IMG/VR virus record: IMGVR_UViG_3300031787_010495
Location: 1 to 64,000 of that record
Reading direction: 5' to 3' (one strand)
Length of the DNA: 64,000 nucleotides
Source: a virus
Shown here: positions 36,701 through 46,828 of the stretch, one piece after another
Layout of the letters: each line of letters begins with the position of its first letter
Position numbering within the stretch: position 1 is the stretch's first letter
Translations under genes and position numbers: made by a program
Notes under the pieces: generated by a model
What the model saw: only the letters and a program-made list of their open reading frames with translations
Told to the model about the DNA's origin: nothing
Database searches by the model: none

Positions 36701-39700
36701 TATTTGACTTTGATTTGGTAATGCCTTGTTAAGCTTAGCCAATAGGTCATTCAAGAAATTACTTTGTAATAATTCCTCAGAATTTAGTAAATCCTGTAGA
36801 GCGTTCTTGAACTGAGCGACGGTAGAATTTGGATTACTCAACTTATAAGTTGCATACATCTTTATTATAGGACTCAGTATTGTAACGTTGGGTAAGGTAA
36901 ATTCGATGTTGTTATCTATGAAGAAATCAGTTATGTAAGAACCATTCGAAGAATACTCAACACTCGGTATGGATGAGAATCCAACTTCAAGTTCCAAAGC
37001 TAACCAAGCATCAACATTTTGTGTCTTTGAAAGAGTCAATGTTGTTGACCCGCCTATACTCGGTAAAGAACCTTGAACATATGGTTGAAATTGTATAGGG
37101 TCAGTAACCTCAGGTTGTCCACCATGTGAAAGGTAGGAATCCAAAGTTCTTCTCTTGTAATTTGAAGGATTTCCATATTTAAAAAGAACATCATATTCCA
37201 TGAAGGCTCTGAGTGTGTTCTGAGAATTTGAATATTGTAAATTTATAACTTCGTTGAAATACTCTGTTTCATTTGTTGCCGGAAGTTGTGGAATCACGGT
37301 AATCAAACTTTTGAATAAGGATTGGAAGTTTCTAAAATTAATATCACCTGATACTGAGGTTTCACCAATACCAAGATTTGTTGGTGCTGTATCTGCATCA
37401 GTAATTGGCTTACAGAAGTTTAAAAACTCTTGTTCAAAACTATCTAATATTTTTTTATCGAAAACCGAAAAAATCTCTTCAATGTTCGAATACTCATTAG
37501 AATCTAATAATATGAATGGTGATTGTTCGTCAGTGTTAGGTAAAATTCTATTAACGTATTGTTCTGGAGTTGGTTTGACAACCGCTGAACCGTCAAAATA
37601 CCCATAGTTAGGAGCCGACCACATTGTTCTTACAGAACCGTTGTAAACCGCACTATTATTATTTAAATTAACAACTGTACTTGATTGATTATTTGTATTT
37701 ACAATACACTCGTCTGATGTTTGGTTAACGGAAGAACCGAAGGATGGAACAACAAAATAAATTGTTTGTTTCGTCACACTATCAGTTCCACAATTTTCCT
37801 CAGTAGATGAAATCCCACCAGGGATTAGAACGGACCAAGTTGTAAGTCTCAGAACTTTATCTTCCTGTTGGGTTTGTATATTCGATTGAACGTAGTTGTA
37901 GACTTTCATACCACCTTTAATGGTGTTCTGAATTTCGGCATTTGTATAGTCTTTATATACATCATAACCTATACAAAACTTATAAAAATCATTTATCACT
38001 TTAGGGTAAAATCCAACCTGTAGATTCACATTAGTTGTATCTGTTTTTTCCAAAGCAATTTCTCTATCAGCAGTTCCATATTTGAATGAATAAGTTTGAC
38101 TTGGAGAGTTCTGTATTGGCGAAAAGTTTTGAACTTGATTAAAATTTGTCCACGCTGTTTGTAATATATCTGTATTCGATTGCTTGTAGACTTTGTATCT
38201 ATGCCATATCGAACCAAATTTCAAAATCCAAGCATAGGGTAGTTTGTGAATTGCACCAAATTTTTTGAAACATGATGCAATATAATCTAAATCAGTTTGG
38301 GCACCATTGGCTTGTGTTTTATATTTTTCTCTCAAGGAAGCTAAAGGTAAAGAATTTATAAAAAGATAACCTGCTTGAACGTATGGATACGCTAAGCTCG
38401 CTCTTTGGTTCTGAACCCCATTCTGTATTGCATTAACAAAATATGGTGTGTTCAACATTGACGTAGTTGTCAATCTCGGAAACTCGTTTTCTAACGGGAC
38501 ATCTTCAGAAAAAGTTGGTGGGGTGTGAATATAGTAACCCTCGGTCGCCATGAAGTCAATCGGGGTTCTCGTTTGATAAAAAGAACTCAAACTAACATCA
38601 TTGTCAGCCAAATCAGTAACTGTTGAATTAGGGTTGTCATTTTTTAGATATGAAAAATTTGTAACTGGTCTTTTTTCATTGACGTTATAAATGTTGTTGA
38701 AATTTGATATTATTTTTCTAGCGTCAAAAATTGTAAGAACTCGGTTGGTGTTATATACTTCATCCAAAGTTGACCCATCTCCGTTCGATAAATTTTTTAT
38801 ATTCCACTGAGGGTCCGTGAAAGGGATAGTATCTGTCACATTTGGTATGTTCGTTGAATTTGTTACCAAACTTTCCAATGCTAAAGACTGTGCTGTGGAT
38901 TGAGGTAGCTTACCCTGTTCATCTAAATTCAGAATTGCAAATGAATTTTCAGTCAAATTTCTCAAGTATGGTGTTACATAAAAATCCCTAATAAAATCTT
39001 GCCATGCTCTTCCAGTCCCTTGGTTTGATATGTTCTCCAAAAATGACAAATAATTACTTGAGTTAATTGCGTAATTCTTCAACTTCATTGTTATGTATGG
39101 AGAATTTAATCCTAAACTTTTAACAATATTGTTAACTTCTGTTTCTGTATTTAACTTAATTAACTCATCTATTTGATTTTGATTAGCCCTAATGTAATTA
39201 GAGTATCTCGATGTTACCAATTGTCTTTCATAGATTTCATAGAAGAACTTAATCTCTTCTTTATTAGTGTATGCAACCCCAACTGTTGGAAATTCAATTG
39301 CGTTAATGTTAATAAGATTTGTTTCTATTTGGTTGTCTAAAGGTGGCGGCGCTAATGGGGGATTAAATTTCATGGTGAGACCTCTCATATATTCTTCCAC
39401 AAATTGCACCTCTGGCCATTTAGAATAGTCCCAACCTCCCGTTAACTCAACAACAGTCGGGTCTGCAATATATTTGAGTTGGAATCTACCTTTTTTATCC
39501 TCCGGTGTTTCAACAAAAAACTGTGGCCATGGGTAAACAGGTATTTCAGCGTATTTTAAACCTGTTGAACTTTCAATCGCTTGTCTTGTTATTTTAATTT
39601 CATCAACGGTATCTGAACCAGGTGCTGACGATGGATTTTCTAGAATCGCCTTTTTTCTGACATCATCATATTTTAAAGCCCAAGCCGAAGTGTGAACATC

Positions 39701-41458
39701 GTCTAAAAGTCTTATGAATGCCTCTGCTGATGCCATAAGAACTGCGATAATATTTCTAACTGTTGGTTTGAAGCCAATACCGTTTGTTCCACTCTCAATT
39801 TTTTCTAAGAGTTTCTTCGTAATTGAGTCTTCAAACTCTGAAAGTTTTTTATTTGCTTGGGTTTCAAGAAGTGCAATTATTTTGTCAAATCTGTTTTTAC
39901 CCTCAAAAACAAAAAAAGGAGGTCTTACATCTTCTAATGTTGTTTGACCGTTTACATTTTTTGTTTCATATATTGGTGTTGTTAAGTTTTTTAGCTGGTC
40001 TTTCAATTGATTAATCTGCGTAGGATTCGGTTTCAAAATACCCGTTTGGATTTTTGTTGTTTCCTCCCAATTAATCTGACTTTCTGTAGGTGCTGGTTTG
40101 ATACTAATTGTAGAATATACAATCGGGTTAGTAATTTTAGATGGTCCGTCATCCCCTAAAGTTGGATTTTTTGAAAGTTGTAAATTATATTCTGTAATAA
40201 TTTTCTGTAACTGTGATTCGGCCTCTAACTTAGCTTTCAAATCAATTTCTTTGAAGAAATACGCTCTCTCACCTGTTTTTAGAATAACTGGGTTAGGGTT
40301 CAAGTATCTATTGAACCATGACGTTTGACCTCCCCTTACACCTTCAAAATAGTTTCTGAGTGAAGTTTTATAGTTTCGAATGTTAGTCAAAGGCGCAACT
40401 TCAACAGGGTTAAACTGACTAGCAACGTTTTGTTCAAATAACTCAAGAGCGTTTACAAATTGTGGGAATGAATACTCAGGGAAGTCAGGAGGTATCAAAC
40501 CCTTGGATTTATATTCACTATAAACTTCTCGTATTTTTTGATACCCTCTCTCTGCAGTTATTTGGACAGTATTCTCATTTTGTCTTCCGTCTGTGGCGGT
40601 AAGAAGTTTAGTTTGGGTTGCAGCATTTGTTTCCTGTGATTTCAGATTAGATTGTGGACCAACAGGGTTTGTTGTTACATTGAATTGTTGAGAATACATG
40701 TGCGGTGTCGCAATAAGATGTCCTACCGCAATCTCATTTAATATATTAAACTTATATCCTTTGAAATCTAAATCAATTTGATAATTCCCACTAAACGTGT
40801 TGAACCTGGCATTAAAGGTTTCCAAATTCAATTGATATCTTATTGCTTGACCATAAAAACCTTTGAGTGTTAGATAAAATGGTGGATATGGTAAGTTAAA
40901 GAAAGCCGCATAGGGTGAGTTATTACCCAACTGAAATAAGGCTCTTCCTTGAATATCCTCCAAAGAAATTCTCACACTTGGTATGAAGGACATGTTTGTG
41001 TCGATAGTGATTTGTGTAATCCCCAACAAACCGTTATCCAACACATCAGATAAATCATTTGGTCTATCGACTATATAAGCCTTAGTCCCATCTTTAGGAA
41101 CAACAGTTCCCGTATACATTTGATTGACCCCTTTAAACTTTGTTGTGTTGTCTCCAGTAATCTCATCATAATAACCTGTTCCTAAGAATGAATCTTTTGT
41201 CGGTTTTAAAAAATTCATTTTCGCTATTGAAACAATTCTTACTCTATCTTCGGGTGATGCCCCCACAGCAAGTTTTGTTCTTGGTAACACTTCGGCTTCC
41301 AAGTTAGCATACATAACTAAATTTTCGTGGTCGACTAATCTTTCTCTTATCTTTCCGAAAGCATCAATTGTTTTGTTTGGGTCGACTACGATAATGTTGT
41401 TATAATCAAACTCGACAAGGATATTCCCACTGTTGTCCGCTTGTACATTACCTGCCAT
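33770..41458 (-). CDS. Giant baseplate hub-like protein (2562 aa)
   Basis: The N-terminus (about 130-250) reads LLGITQITIDTNMSFIPSVR...GNNSPYAAFFNLPYPPFYLTLKG. Near residues 1865-1905 there is VPMFNGPYLIDSINHSIQPG followed by FQTTFTGIRQG. Both resemble the paired domains of baseplate hub proteins (gp27 / late control D type), here separated by very large insertions. A Pro-rich linker (about 2175-2190) leads to an IPT/TIG-like domain (about 2190-2275), then further beta domains. T4 gp27 is 391 residues, so this is far larger. It probably forms the hub plus decorations at the tail tip. It overlaps the LysM-like gene by 11 nt. The hub assignment is inference from pattern and position. Confidence 0.7.
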   Translation of the reverse strand: MAGNVQADNSGNILVEFDYNNIIVVDPNKTIDAFGKIRERLVDHENLVMYANLEAEVLPRTKLAVGASPEDRVRIVSIAKMNFLKPTKDSFLGTGYYDEITGDNTTKFKGVNQMYTGTVVPKDGTKAYIVDRPNDLSDVLDNGLLGITQITIDTNMSFIPSVRISLEDIQGRALFQLGNNSPYAAFFNLPYPPFYLTLKGFYGQAIRYQLNLETFNARFNTFSGNYQIDLDFKGYKFNILNEIAVGHLIATPHMYSQQFNVTTNPVGPQSNLKSQETNAATQTKLLTATDGRQNENTVQITAERGYQKIREVYSEYKSKGLIPPDFPEYSFPQFVNALELFEQNVASQFNPVEVAPLTNIRNYKTSLRNYFEGVRGGQTSWFNRYLNPNPVILKTGERAYFFKEIDLKAKLEAESQLQKIITEYNLQLSKNPTLGDDGPSKITNPIVYSTISIKPAPTESQINWEETTKIQTGILKPNPTQINQLKDQLKNLTTPIYETKNVNGQTTLEDVRPPFFVFEGKNRFDKIIALLETQANKKLSEFEDSITKKLLEKIESGTNGIGFKPTVRNIIAVLMASAEAFIRLLDDVHTSAWALKYDDVRKKAILENPSSAPGSDTVDEIKITRQAIESSTGLKYAEIPVYPWPQFFVETPEDKKGRFQLKYIADPTVVELTGGWDYSKWPEVQFVEEYMRGLTMKFNPPLAPPPLDNQIETNLININAIEFPTVGVAYTNKEEIKFFYEIYERQLVTSRYSNYIRANQNQIDELIKLNTETEVNNIVKSLGLNSPYITMKLKNYAINSSNYLSFLENISNQGTGRAWQDFIRDFYVTPYLRNLTENSFAILNLDEQGKLPQSTAQSLALESLVTNSTNIPNVTDTIPFTDPQWNIKNLSNGDGSTLDEVYNTNRVLTIFDARKIISNFNNIYNVNEKRPVTNFSYLKNDNPNSTVTDLADNDVSLSSFYQTRTPIDFMATEGYYIHTPPTFSEDVPLENEFPRLTTTSMLNTPYFVNAIQNGVQNQRASLAYPYVQAGYLFINSLPLASLREKYKTQANGAQTDLDYIASCFKKFGAIHKLPYAWILKFGSIWHRYKVYKQSNTDILQTAWTNFNQVQNFSPIQNSPSQTYSFKYGTADREIALEKTDTTNVNLQVGFYPKVINDFYKFCIGYDVYKDYTNAEIQNTIKGGMKVYNYVQSNIQTQQEDKVLRLTTWSVLIPGGISSTEENCGTDSVTKQTIYFVVPSFGSSVNQTSDECIVNTNNQSSTVVNLNNNSAVYNGSVRTMWSAPNYGYFDGSAVVKPTPEQYVNRILPNTDEQSPFILLDSNEYSNIEEIFSVFDKKILDSFEQEFLNFCKPITDADTAPTNLGIGETSVSGDINFRNFQSLFKSLITVIPQLPATNETEYFNEVINLQYSNSQNTLRAFMEYDVLFKYGNPSNYKRRTLDSYLSHGGQPEVTDPIQFQPYVQGSLPSIGGSTTLTLSKTQNVDAWLALELEVGFSSIPSVEYSSNGSYITDFFIDNNIEFTLPNVTILSPIIKMYATYKLSNPNSTVAQFKNALQDLLNSEELLQSNFLNDLLAKLNKALPNQSQIPQGTINSVFTGQQSKVENWEVFKALNDKWIAGGDYKTKTLFEDILFLDRASRNIGQTVLLDIFELKNMIGRNSLNNAMSIFTLISGILIKNNFTVMNLPAYVNFYNIQDVDGTTIPQPEGSLEFANNMWGTFLNVDYRNSSPKMVCTYVGKPSQYLDLPKGNFRFRDDGFEMRRASENPLIENQEGKKDWATSNKCVGFNVDIGNRNQNIFYSFQVEQASGVATSESINTQLNIVNQSTGRNVATQNVSLYNLYKQRSYKCSVVCLGNAIIQPTMYFNLRHVPMFNGPYLIDSINHSIQPGNFQTTFTGIRQGIYDLPAIDSFLQSINQNLLTRLEAILKIKKDVPKPIANTQQQKTDEVVQVSNNTLDAQNSCTSKVDVITYQGYEVQSGTVTELTPQKFKEALEREIPGSDNTLLRFYIYAISYVNSFVKSSNTDAGKFVGYNHNFSLLSLDKNFQPIQTTNLYFNKKYCCVNVTSSGSSNSLPIAAFNSLKEYIGFMRSRLENNLERIRQLKLTKYYVCYWPKESVAENYYELNAESEFSTVIGTMQEAYVSAVQLGIIPKELAEKNDKEAKEIQKDTTVPTPPPPNPGQTCPPPIITTFAPTIGNSGTIVQIKGNCLDSTIAVFINGVQVEPRNITIVNPQTIRVVVPEVGTTVSTGNIKVDTFYGTFTTVSTFNFDPSISPSAASSPGSYVNNASNVTAAASGVITNPQQTGPNPLEIITQTKNTIGGDELLVVKISPNSGTWEMDDQPVMSYTLYTIKKGPNNSITRTVESRQNTRLVGFVSQDKQTFTCSRAALISAEFQGELEDYEGDEIEITTQIKILANNTSTQETVRQNYNFLIYVPPATPSTQTPPGSLVIVSNTNSGELPNFSGPDIYNIKKPTGGYVTLQFSCPNLIQKGEFELVLIPEIEIQSIVITNNPGTKYTNLVETSAKGRFQASVRYKSSSYTHIFPNTSDPVPINAGATSPPFTL

Positions 41459-41771
41459 AATAAAAGAATTGGTTGTCTATTGCCGCTTTATAATCTTGTA
41501 ATGATGGTATCAATGGAAATGGAATACTCAAAATTGCACCATCGAAAATATTATTTTCTAAACCCCCAAACTGAGGGTTGGCTTGTAATATCAACCAACC
41601 AAAAAATGGTGAGTTGTAATATTCTTGTGAGACTCTATCTAACCTACTTCTACCAACTTTATAAATGTAAGCCTTATCGGTTGGTTTTGAAGGCAATTGA
41701 ACATAAGGGACAACTGTTTGTTCTCCATTAATGATAAATTGACTATATCTATTCCAATATGGATACGCCAT
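41448..41771 (-). CDS. LysM-like baseplate protein (gp53 / gpX type)
   Basis: This protein of 107 residues has a LysM-like pattern, RLDRVSQEYYNSPFFGWLILQAN followed by NIFDGAILSIPFPL. It is seen in small baseplate proteins such as P2 gpX and the wedge protein gp53 of T4-like phages. These bind between hub or wedge parts or touch peptidoglycan. It overlaps the hub-like gene by 11 nt and follows the 1673-aa gene in a TAATG overlap, so its dose is coupled to both. Confidence 0.75.
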   Translation of the reverse strand: MAYPYWNRYSQFIINGEQTVVPYVQLPSKPTDKAYIYKVGRSRLDRVSQEYYNSPFFGWLILQANPQFGGLENNIFDGAILSIPFPLIPSLQDYKAAIDNQFFYYGR

Positions 41772-44700
41772 TAGTTAAGTTTTGCTTTAGATATTAATGC
41801 CCCTGAAATGTCATCATTCCAAGTGGCTTGGTCGTTCGAGCTGTTTGTTTGTGCAGCCAAACTTTTAATCCAAGATTTTTCAAGGTCGAACAAACTTGGG
41901 TCAGGAAACACGTTTTCCGTTGAAAATCCAAGGATTCTATTCTTTTTGGGGAATGGTGTATAGATTAAGAAATCTTTCAACTCATTCTTAGCCACACTAT
42001 CCAAGAATCCTTTAGTTATGTTATTTTCCTCAATATATAAAGGTTTGGATTTTACAATCCAAAAGTCGTCAAAAATCTTACTAACGTCGGCTGTTGAATC
42101 TCCTATGAGTGCAGTGTTATTAATAACGTCTCCGATAATTGATTGTTTGAATGTTTGATATTTCTTGTCATCCAAAATGTCATCAGAGAATATCATATAT
42201 TGTCTTTTGAAATTACCGTTTGTGAACTCATCCTTTTTTGAAAAAGGTTCAAACACTACGTCGGTTGAAGGTGCTCCGTCTGCAATTCCATTCTCAGTTT
42301 TATAAACCATAACACCATCATAAGTTAAATTGTCTTGAGAATAAACAAAAGAATTTGTCGCCCAAATAATATCATTAAATTCTGAAATATTATCTCTCAC
42401 TTTTTGTAAATCAATCACCAACTCATCCAAGGTATCAGTTGCAGAAGTGGATGAAACATCTACTTCAGATAATCCTGATATTTCATAAACCGTCACATCA
42501 CCTTTCGCTGATTGGAATCCATCGAAAGCAAAACCAGTCGTATAATCATAAGTAATTATGTTGGCTCTTGACCAACTTTGAATATATTGTGTCTCCAGTG
42601 TAACCAACTCTTGTGTTATTTGGGTTACGGCATTTTGGAAAACACCCCTCTTGTTTTTAATAACATTTGAATAGTTTGTCTTAATTGCATTTATTACTCT
42701 TGGAGTCAGATTTTTTGTGGTATCTGAAATGAAGTTGATAAATTGGTCATCATCATTTGTAATGTCTTCCTCCAAATTAGCAAATATCTGATTGAATCTG
42801 TTCTCAACATTATTTGGTTTTCCAAAAATGTATATTGATACTGGTGCGGTATCCACAGATGTTCCTCCGTATGTATAATTTCTCTCAGCCATCCATTGTT
42901 GCCTTACCGCGTTATTATACTGAGATGTGATTGTAATTTGTTTGTTAACAACATTTTGAAAATAAGTTTGAGTTTGATTGACAAAATTTACCATGAAATC
43001 AGAATATGAAATAGTTCCGTTTTCACCAAAAGGTTGATTCGTTCTGTTTAGAATACTACCGATTGTTTGGTTATTATTTTGTCCATTATTTGGTGCCGCT
43101 TGATTAGCTGCAGGTGGTTTTGGTGGAACCGCCATTGCCAGAAACTCGTCATCTAAGACTTTCAAGAAATCCTCTTGTGCTGTAACATCGGCTCTGTCAT
43201 CATATATCTCAGTATTCGCATAATAATTGAATGTCAAAGCGTTTTGTAATCTATCAACAGATTCTTTTAGACCGCTACCCCCAACGAACTTGAAATTCAA
43301 ACTAACATTTGCAATCATTGGTTGAACCCCTATACCCTCAGGATTTATGTCCAACTCCTCATATTGTAATGATAAACTCTCAGGTATGATTTTGGTATTA
43401 TAAAAATCACCAATTCTCAAAACTAAAACTGGAGGTGCTCCAAATGTTGTGTTTACAGCATTGTTGTATTGTAACACAGGTGAACCATTGACTTCTTTGA
43501 TTGTAGGAATTGTGTCACCAGGTCTCATACACTGTTGTAAGAATGTTAACCTCGAGTTTAATCCCTCTGGTGTCATTGAGTGGAATGCCGGTGTGAAGAA
43601 CTTTAGTTTGTCTTTTAGGTTGTCAAAAACCATAGGTGTTTCTGCCTTTATTGTCTCAAAGTAATCACACTCAGATAGAAGGGACCTAATAACCCTTTTA
43701 GTAATGTTATCTCTTCTTCTCCATTCTCTTGAAATCTCCTCTGTCTCAGTTGTTGTTACAACTGTATTAGACACTAATACATCGGTATATTGAGGTGTGG
43801 GAACTGGTTCAGGGGTGTTGTCGGTGGTATTATCTATGATATTATAGATATAAGCCCTCCTACAGGCCATTGCTCCTGGTGTGAAAACATCTTTAGCTTG
43901 AACTTGTATATCTCCACCCACAACGCTACTATCGGTGTCAGTGCAATTATATGAGTTTCCCAAATTTTTAACAGATAAATCATATGGTTCAGGTCCTTCA
44001 AACTTTCTTGGTTGAGAAATGAAAGATTCTCCAAACCCTTTACCAGCTTGAACTAATAATCTCCCTTCACTAACGTATTGGGACAATTTAGGGTTTTTAT
44101 TGAAAAATAATTGAGCAGACTCAATTCTTCTTTTTGATAACTCTACGTTATAACTTTGTGTTTGTGGTGCGGAACAACTTGAGTCAATTACGATTGTAAT
44201 AGACCCTTTAGTTTGTTTTAATTTTGCAACTAAATCATCAATTAGTTTTTGAGCAACTTTAAAGTTAGTATCTACAACAACATCGAAAAAACTTTTTGTA
44301 TCTGCACTTGTGTCATACTTTGCACGTTGACCATCATATATCAGTTTCTGCTGGTCATATCCTGTAACGTCCCCTTTTTTTGGATAATCATTTGCGAAAT
44401 ACAAACCAACATCTTTATATTTTAATAGTTCACTTTCAGTGGGTCCAGGTTGACTGATGTCTTGACCTTGTCCACCATCAACCCCTGTTTGAATCTCAAG
44501 TTTAGACCATTCAATTTGTTCTCTTGTCAACTTCTTTGAGGTAATAGCTTCTTGTAATTGATACAAGTCATTCGGATTGATTGTGTAATACTTCTTAGCT
44601 AATTCATATAAATCGTATTTCCTACATCCCGCAAAGAATGAATCTATAATACTATTAACTCTTGTTCTATTGGTTTCATTTGCAAGAACCTTGTTGACTA

Positions 44701-46792
44701 TAACATTCAAAACTGAAGGATGGTCAACAACTATCTTCCAAGCCAAAGTCCCACCTCTACTTGTTGACTTATATGTATATATTGGCTCTGGTCTACCAAG
44801 GAACTCACTAGTGTTCCATGACGCAGATACGTTTTCATTAAAGGTAAGTCCATAAGGTGGGAACCACATAACCCTTCCTCCATTAGGTCCTCTCTCACAA
44901 ACAGGTAAATCAGAGACTGATGCTCCTGGTGTAGAAGAGGTTCTCCAAGCAAGATTTTCCAATGAGAACATGTATTTTTTTGCAAATGCGGTATTTGTAG
45001 TTCCTATTAAATTTGTAGAACTTTGACCACCTTCTTGTTTGTTTGGAGCAATGTTCAAATTATATGTGTTATCTAAAACTGAATCTACAAATCTTCTTCC
45101 ATTAATTGTTATACCATCTACCTTTTGTAAATCATTATATTGAAGATATGGAGTATCCTTAGCAAAAACTCTACAATATTCTGTTCCAACTTCCTGTCCT
45201 ACAGCCCCTTCGTATCTATAAACTCTAGAACCCTTTGTCATTTCTTTATATCCGTCGTTGAAAACTTTGGATACTTGGTCTATGGCATTACCTACGTGTT
45301 GTAATCTTTTTCCTCCTTGTGGTTGACTGTCTATTAATCTTTGAGTGTCATCAAGAATTGAACCCTCTCTAAATCTTCTTTCAGTTGATTCTGTTGAGTT
45401 ATAGGATGATGGTCTGAAATCTTCATCTTCTCTTGTCACCTCCCCACCAAGACCCACTCTCTTACCAGCATTTCCCTTGTATTTCGGTGAAACCCAAGTA
45501 AACCCACCTTCGATACCACCACCGTCACTATACGTTGGTCCATTAGCACCTAATTTTACATCTTGACTAGGTCCTTCATAAAGTTGAGCTAACTCAGTTG
45601 GTCCAAAAACAGGAGATTGTTGGACTACCCCAAACTCATTTACGGGTAATGCACCCGCAGGAGAAAAGACTTGTGATGGTTCTGATGTTCTTGAACCAAC
45701 ATAATAGTTACTATTGTCTGATAAACCACCAACAATTGCACCAGCGGCTCTGTCCAAGAAAGTTCTTTCGTAGTTCGGTTTGAATTTGTTAAAATCGATG
45801 TTGGCGAAAAGTCTAGACTTTTGTCCTCCACCTGTGTTATTAAGGAAGAGTTGAGAACCTGATTGAGGGGCACCTAAAAGTCTATTGAAAAAGTTTCCAA
45901 CAGCACTTCTTCTAAATGCATTCTGTAGTTGTTGTATTGTTGTTGGCTGTCCTGAATTTATTGATGGGTCCCAATAAGAACCTGGGATTGGGGATACAGG
46001 TAATATACTTCCAGCAAGTCTGAGCGCAAAATCTGTTGCGGCTAATATTGGGTTACTTGGGGTTGTAATAGTCCAGTTTGGTTCCAACAATGGAACTCTT
46101 CCTGTTATTAAATTCAAAACATCGTTCCCGCTGTCAACATTGAATAGATTTACTCTACCTAATGTATTTTGTCTTATTTGTGCAGCAATTCTTTCCTCAA
46201 AAGATTTCCTCAAGGTTTGAGCTCCCAACTTGGCAATGAAGGAATCTTGACTCAATAACCCATTACTACCCAGTGGGTCTTTGGTTAATAGAATAGTAAC
46301 AGGTCCATATAATGAAGGGACGAATGTTGTCGGGTAGGGTTGATTATTATATAATCTTGTTCCACCTATAACAAAATTAGGTTCAGTAATATATTCCCCA
46401 CTGTCTAACAGAGCTTCAGAACCATTTGAATATGCGTTAACCGTTTTCCATCTCAACGATTCAGGTTCGGCCTGACCAAGTAATCTTGCATCTTGTTGAC
46501 CTGGTCCATATTCTCCTTGATTTGACTTCGTATTAAGTAATCCTGTCGGGTCTGGTGCTTGTTTATATCCACCGTCTGACCCCCATTGGTTGAGAGGGTA
46601 GAGTCTGTTAGCAAAACTAGGTTCATCAATAAGTTGGTCTGGACTGTCTTGAACAGAAGAATCGCTTTGGATATATTCCGTGTCTATCGGTTGTGACGGT
46701 CTATTAGGAGCCTTAGCATATGGTGTAAGGTTCCTTGTGAGTAACTTTTTTCTGAATCCTGAGGAAGATGAAAATTCTAATAAACTCGCCAT
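41771..46792 (-). CDS. Large tail/baseplate protein with OmpA-like domain
   Basis: ATG 46792 gives 1673 residues; one codon upstream there is only TTG. At about 615-700 there is GGRVMWFPPYGLTFNENVSAS...GRPEPIYTYKSTSRGG, and at about 1120-1200 VLVLRIGDFYNTKIIPESLSL plus ISLNFKFVGG-like strands. Together these resemble tube-initiator/tail-cap proteins (gp48/gp54 or XkdP-like). Between them, at about 835-930, is an OmpA-like segment (ITIVIDSSCSAPQTQ, then LSKRRIESAQLFF and GKGFGES), a fold that binds peptidoglycan. A cap or baseplate protein able to hold the cell wall is inferred. The first 600 residues look like a low-complexity, Gly/Asn-rich scaffold. Confidence 0.68.
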   Translation of the reverse strand: MASLLEFSSSSGFRKKLLTRNLTPYAKAPNRPSQPIDTEYIQSDSSVQDSPDQLIDEPSFANRLYPLNQWGSDGGYKQAPDPTGLLNTKSNQGEYGPGQQDARLLGQAEPESLRWKTVNAYSNGSEALLDSGEYITEPNFVIGGTRLYNNQPYPTTFVPSLYGPVTILLTKDPLGSNGLLSQDSFIAKLGAQTLRKSFEERIAAQIRQNTLGRVNLFNVDSGNDVLNLITGRVPLLEPNWTITTPSNPILAATDFALRLAGSILPVSPIPGSYWDPSINSGQPTTIQQLQNAFRRSAVGNFFNRLLGAPQSGSQLFLNNTGGGQKSRLFANIDFNKFKPNYERTFLDRAAGAIVGGLSDNSNYYVGSRTSEPSQVFSPAGALPVNEFGVVQQSPVFGPTELAQLYEGPSQDVKLGANGPTYSDGGGIEGGFTWVSPKYKGNAGKRVGLGGEVTREDEDFRPSSYNSTESTERRFREGSILDDTQRLIDSQPQGGKRLQHVGNAIDQVSKVFNDGYKEMTKGSRVYRYEGAVGQEVGTEYCRVFAKDTPYLQYNDLQKVDGITINGRRFVDSVLDNTYNLNIAPNKQEGGQSSTNLIGTTNTAFAKKYMFSLENLAWRTSSTPGASVSDLPVCERGPNGGRVMWFPPYGLTFNENVSASWNTSEFLGRPEPIYTYKSTSRGGTLAWKIVVDHPSVLNVIVNKVLANETNRTRVNSIIDSFFAGCRKYDLYELAKKYYTINPNDLYQLQEAITSKKLTREQIEWSKLEIQTGVDGGQGQDISQPGPTESELLKYKDVGLYFANDYPKKGDVTGYDQQKLIYDGQRAKYDTSADTKSFFDVVVDTNFKVAQKLIDDLVAKLKQTKGSITIVIDSSCSAPQTQSYNVELSKRRIESAQLFFNKNPKLSQYVSEGRLLVQAGKGFGESFISQPRKFEGPEPYDLSVKNLGNSYNCTDTDSSVVGGDIQVQAKDVFTPGAMACRRAYIYNIIDNTTDNTPEPVPTPQYTDVLVSNTVVTTTETEEISREWRRRDNITKRVIRSLLSECDYFETIKAETPMVFDNLKDKLKFFTPAFHSMTPEGLNSRLTFLQQCMRPGDTIPTIKEVNGSPVLQYNNAVNTTFGAPPVLVLRIGDFYNTKIIPESLSLQYEELDINPEGIGVQPMIANVSLNFKFVGGSGLKESVDRLQNALTFNYYANTEIYDDRADVTAQEDFLKVLDDEFLAMAVPPKPPAANQAAPNNGQNNNQTIGSILNRTNQPFGENGTISYSDFMVNFVNQTQTYFQNVVNKQITITSQYNNAVRQQWMAERNYTYGGTSVDTAPVSIYIFGKPNNVENRFNQIFANLEEDITNDDDQFINFISDTTKNLTPRVINAIKTNYSNVIKNKRGVFQNAVTQITQELVTLETQYIQSWSRANIITYDYTTGFAFDGFQSAKGDVTVYEISGLSEVDVSSTSATDTLDELVIDLQKVRDNISEFNDIIWATNSFVYSQDNLTYDGVMVYKTENGIADGAPSTDVVFEPFSKKDEFTNGNFKRQYMIFSDDILDDKKYQTFKQSIIGDVINNTALIGDSTADVSKIFDDFWIVKSKPLYIEENNITKGFLDSVAKNELKDFLIYTPFPKKNRILGFSTENVFPDPSLFDLEKSWIKSLAAQTNSSNDQATWNDDISGALISKAKLN

Positions 46793-46804
46793 CAATTATT
46801 TTTC

Positions 46805-46812
46805 TATAAATA
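46805..46812 (-). promoter_or_regulatory. TATTTATA motif before the 1673-aa gene
   Basis: The coding-strand TATTTATA lies 12 nt before ATG 46792, in the gap after the tape-measure candidate. Confidence 0.45.
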
Positions 46813-46828
46813 GGTTATATAGTATTTT

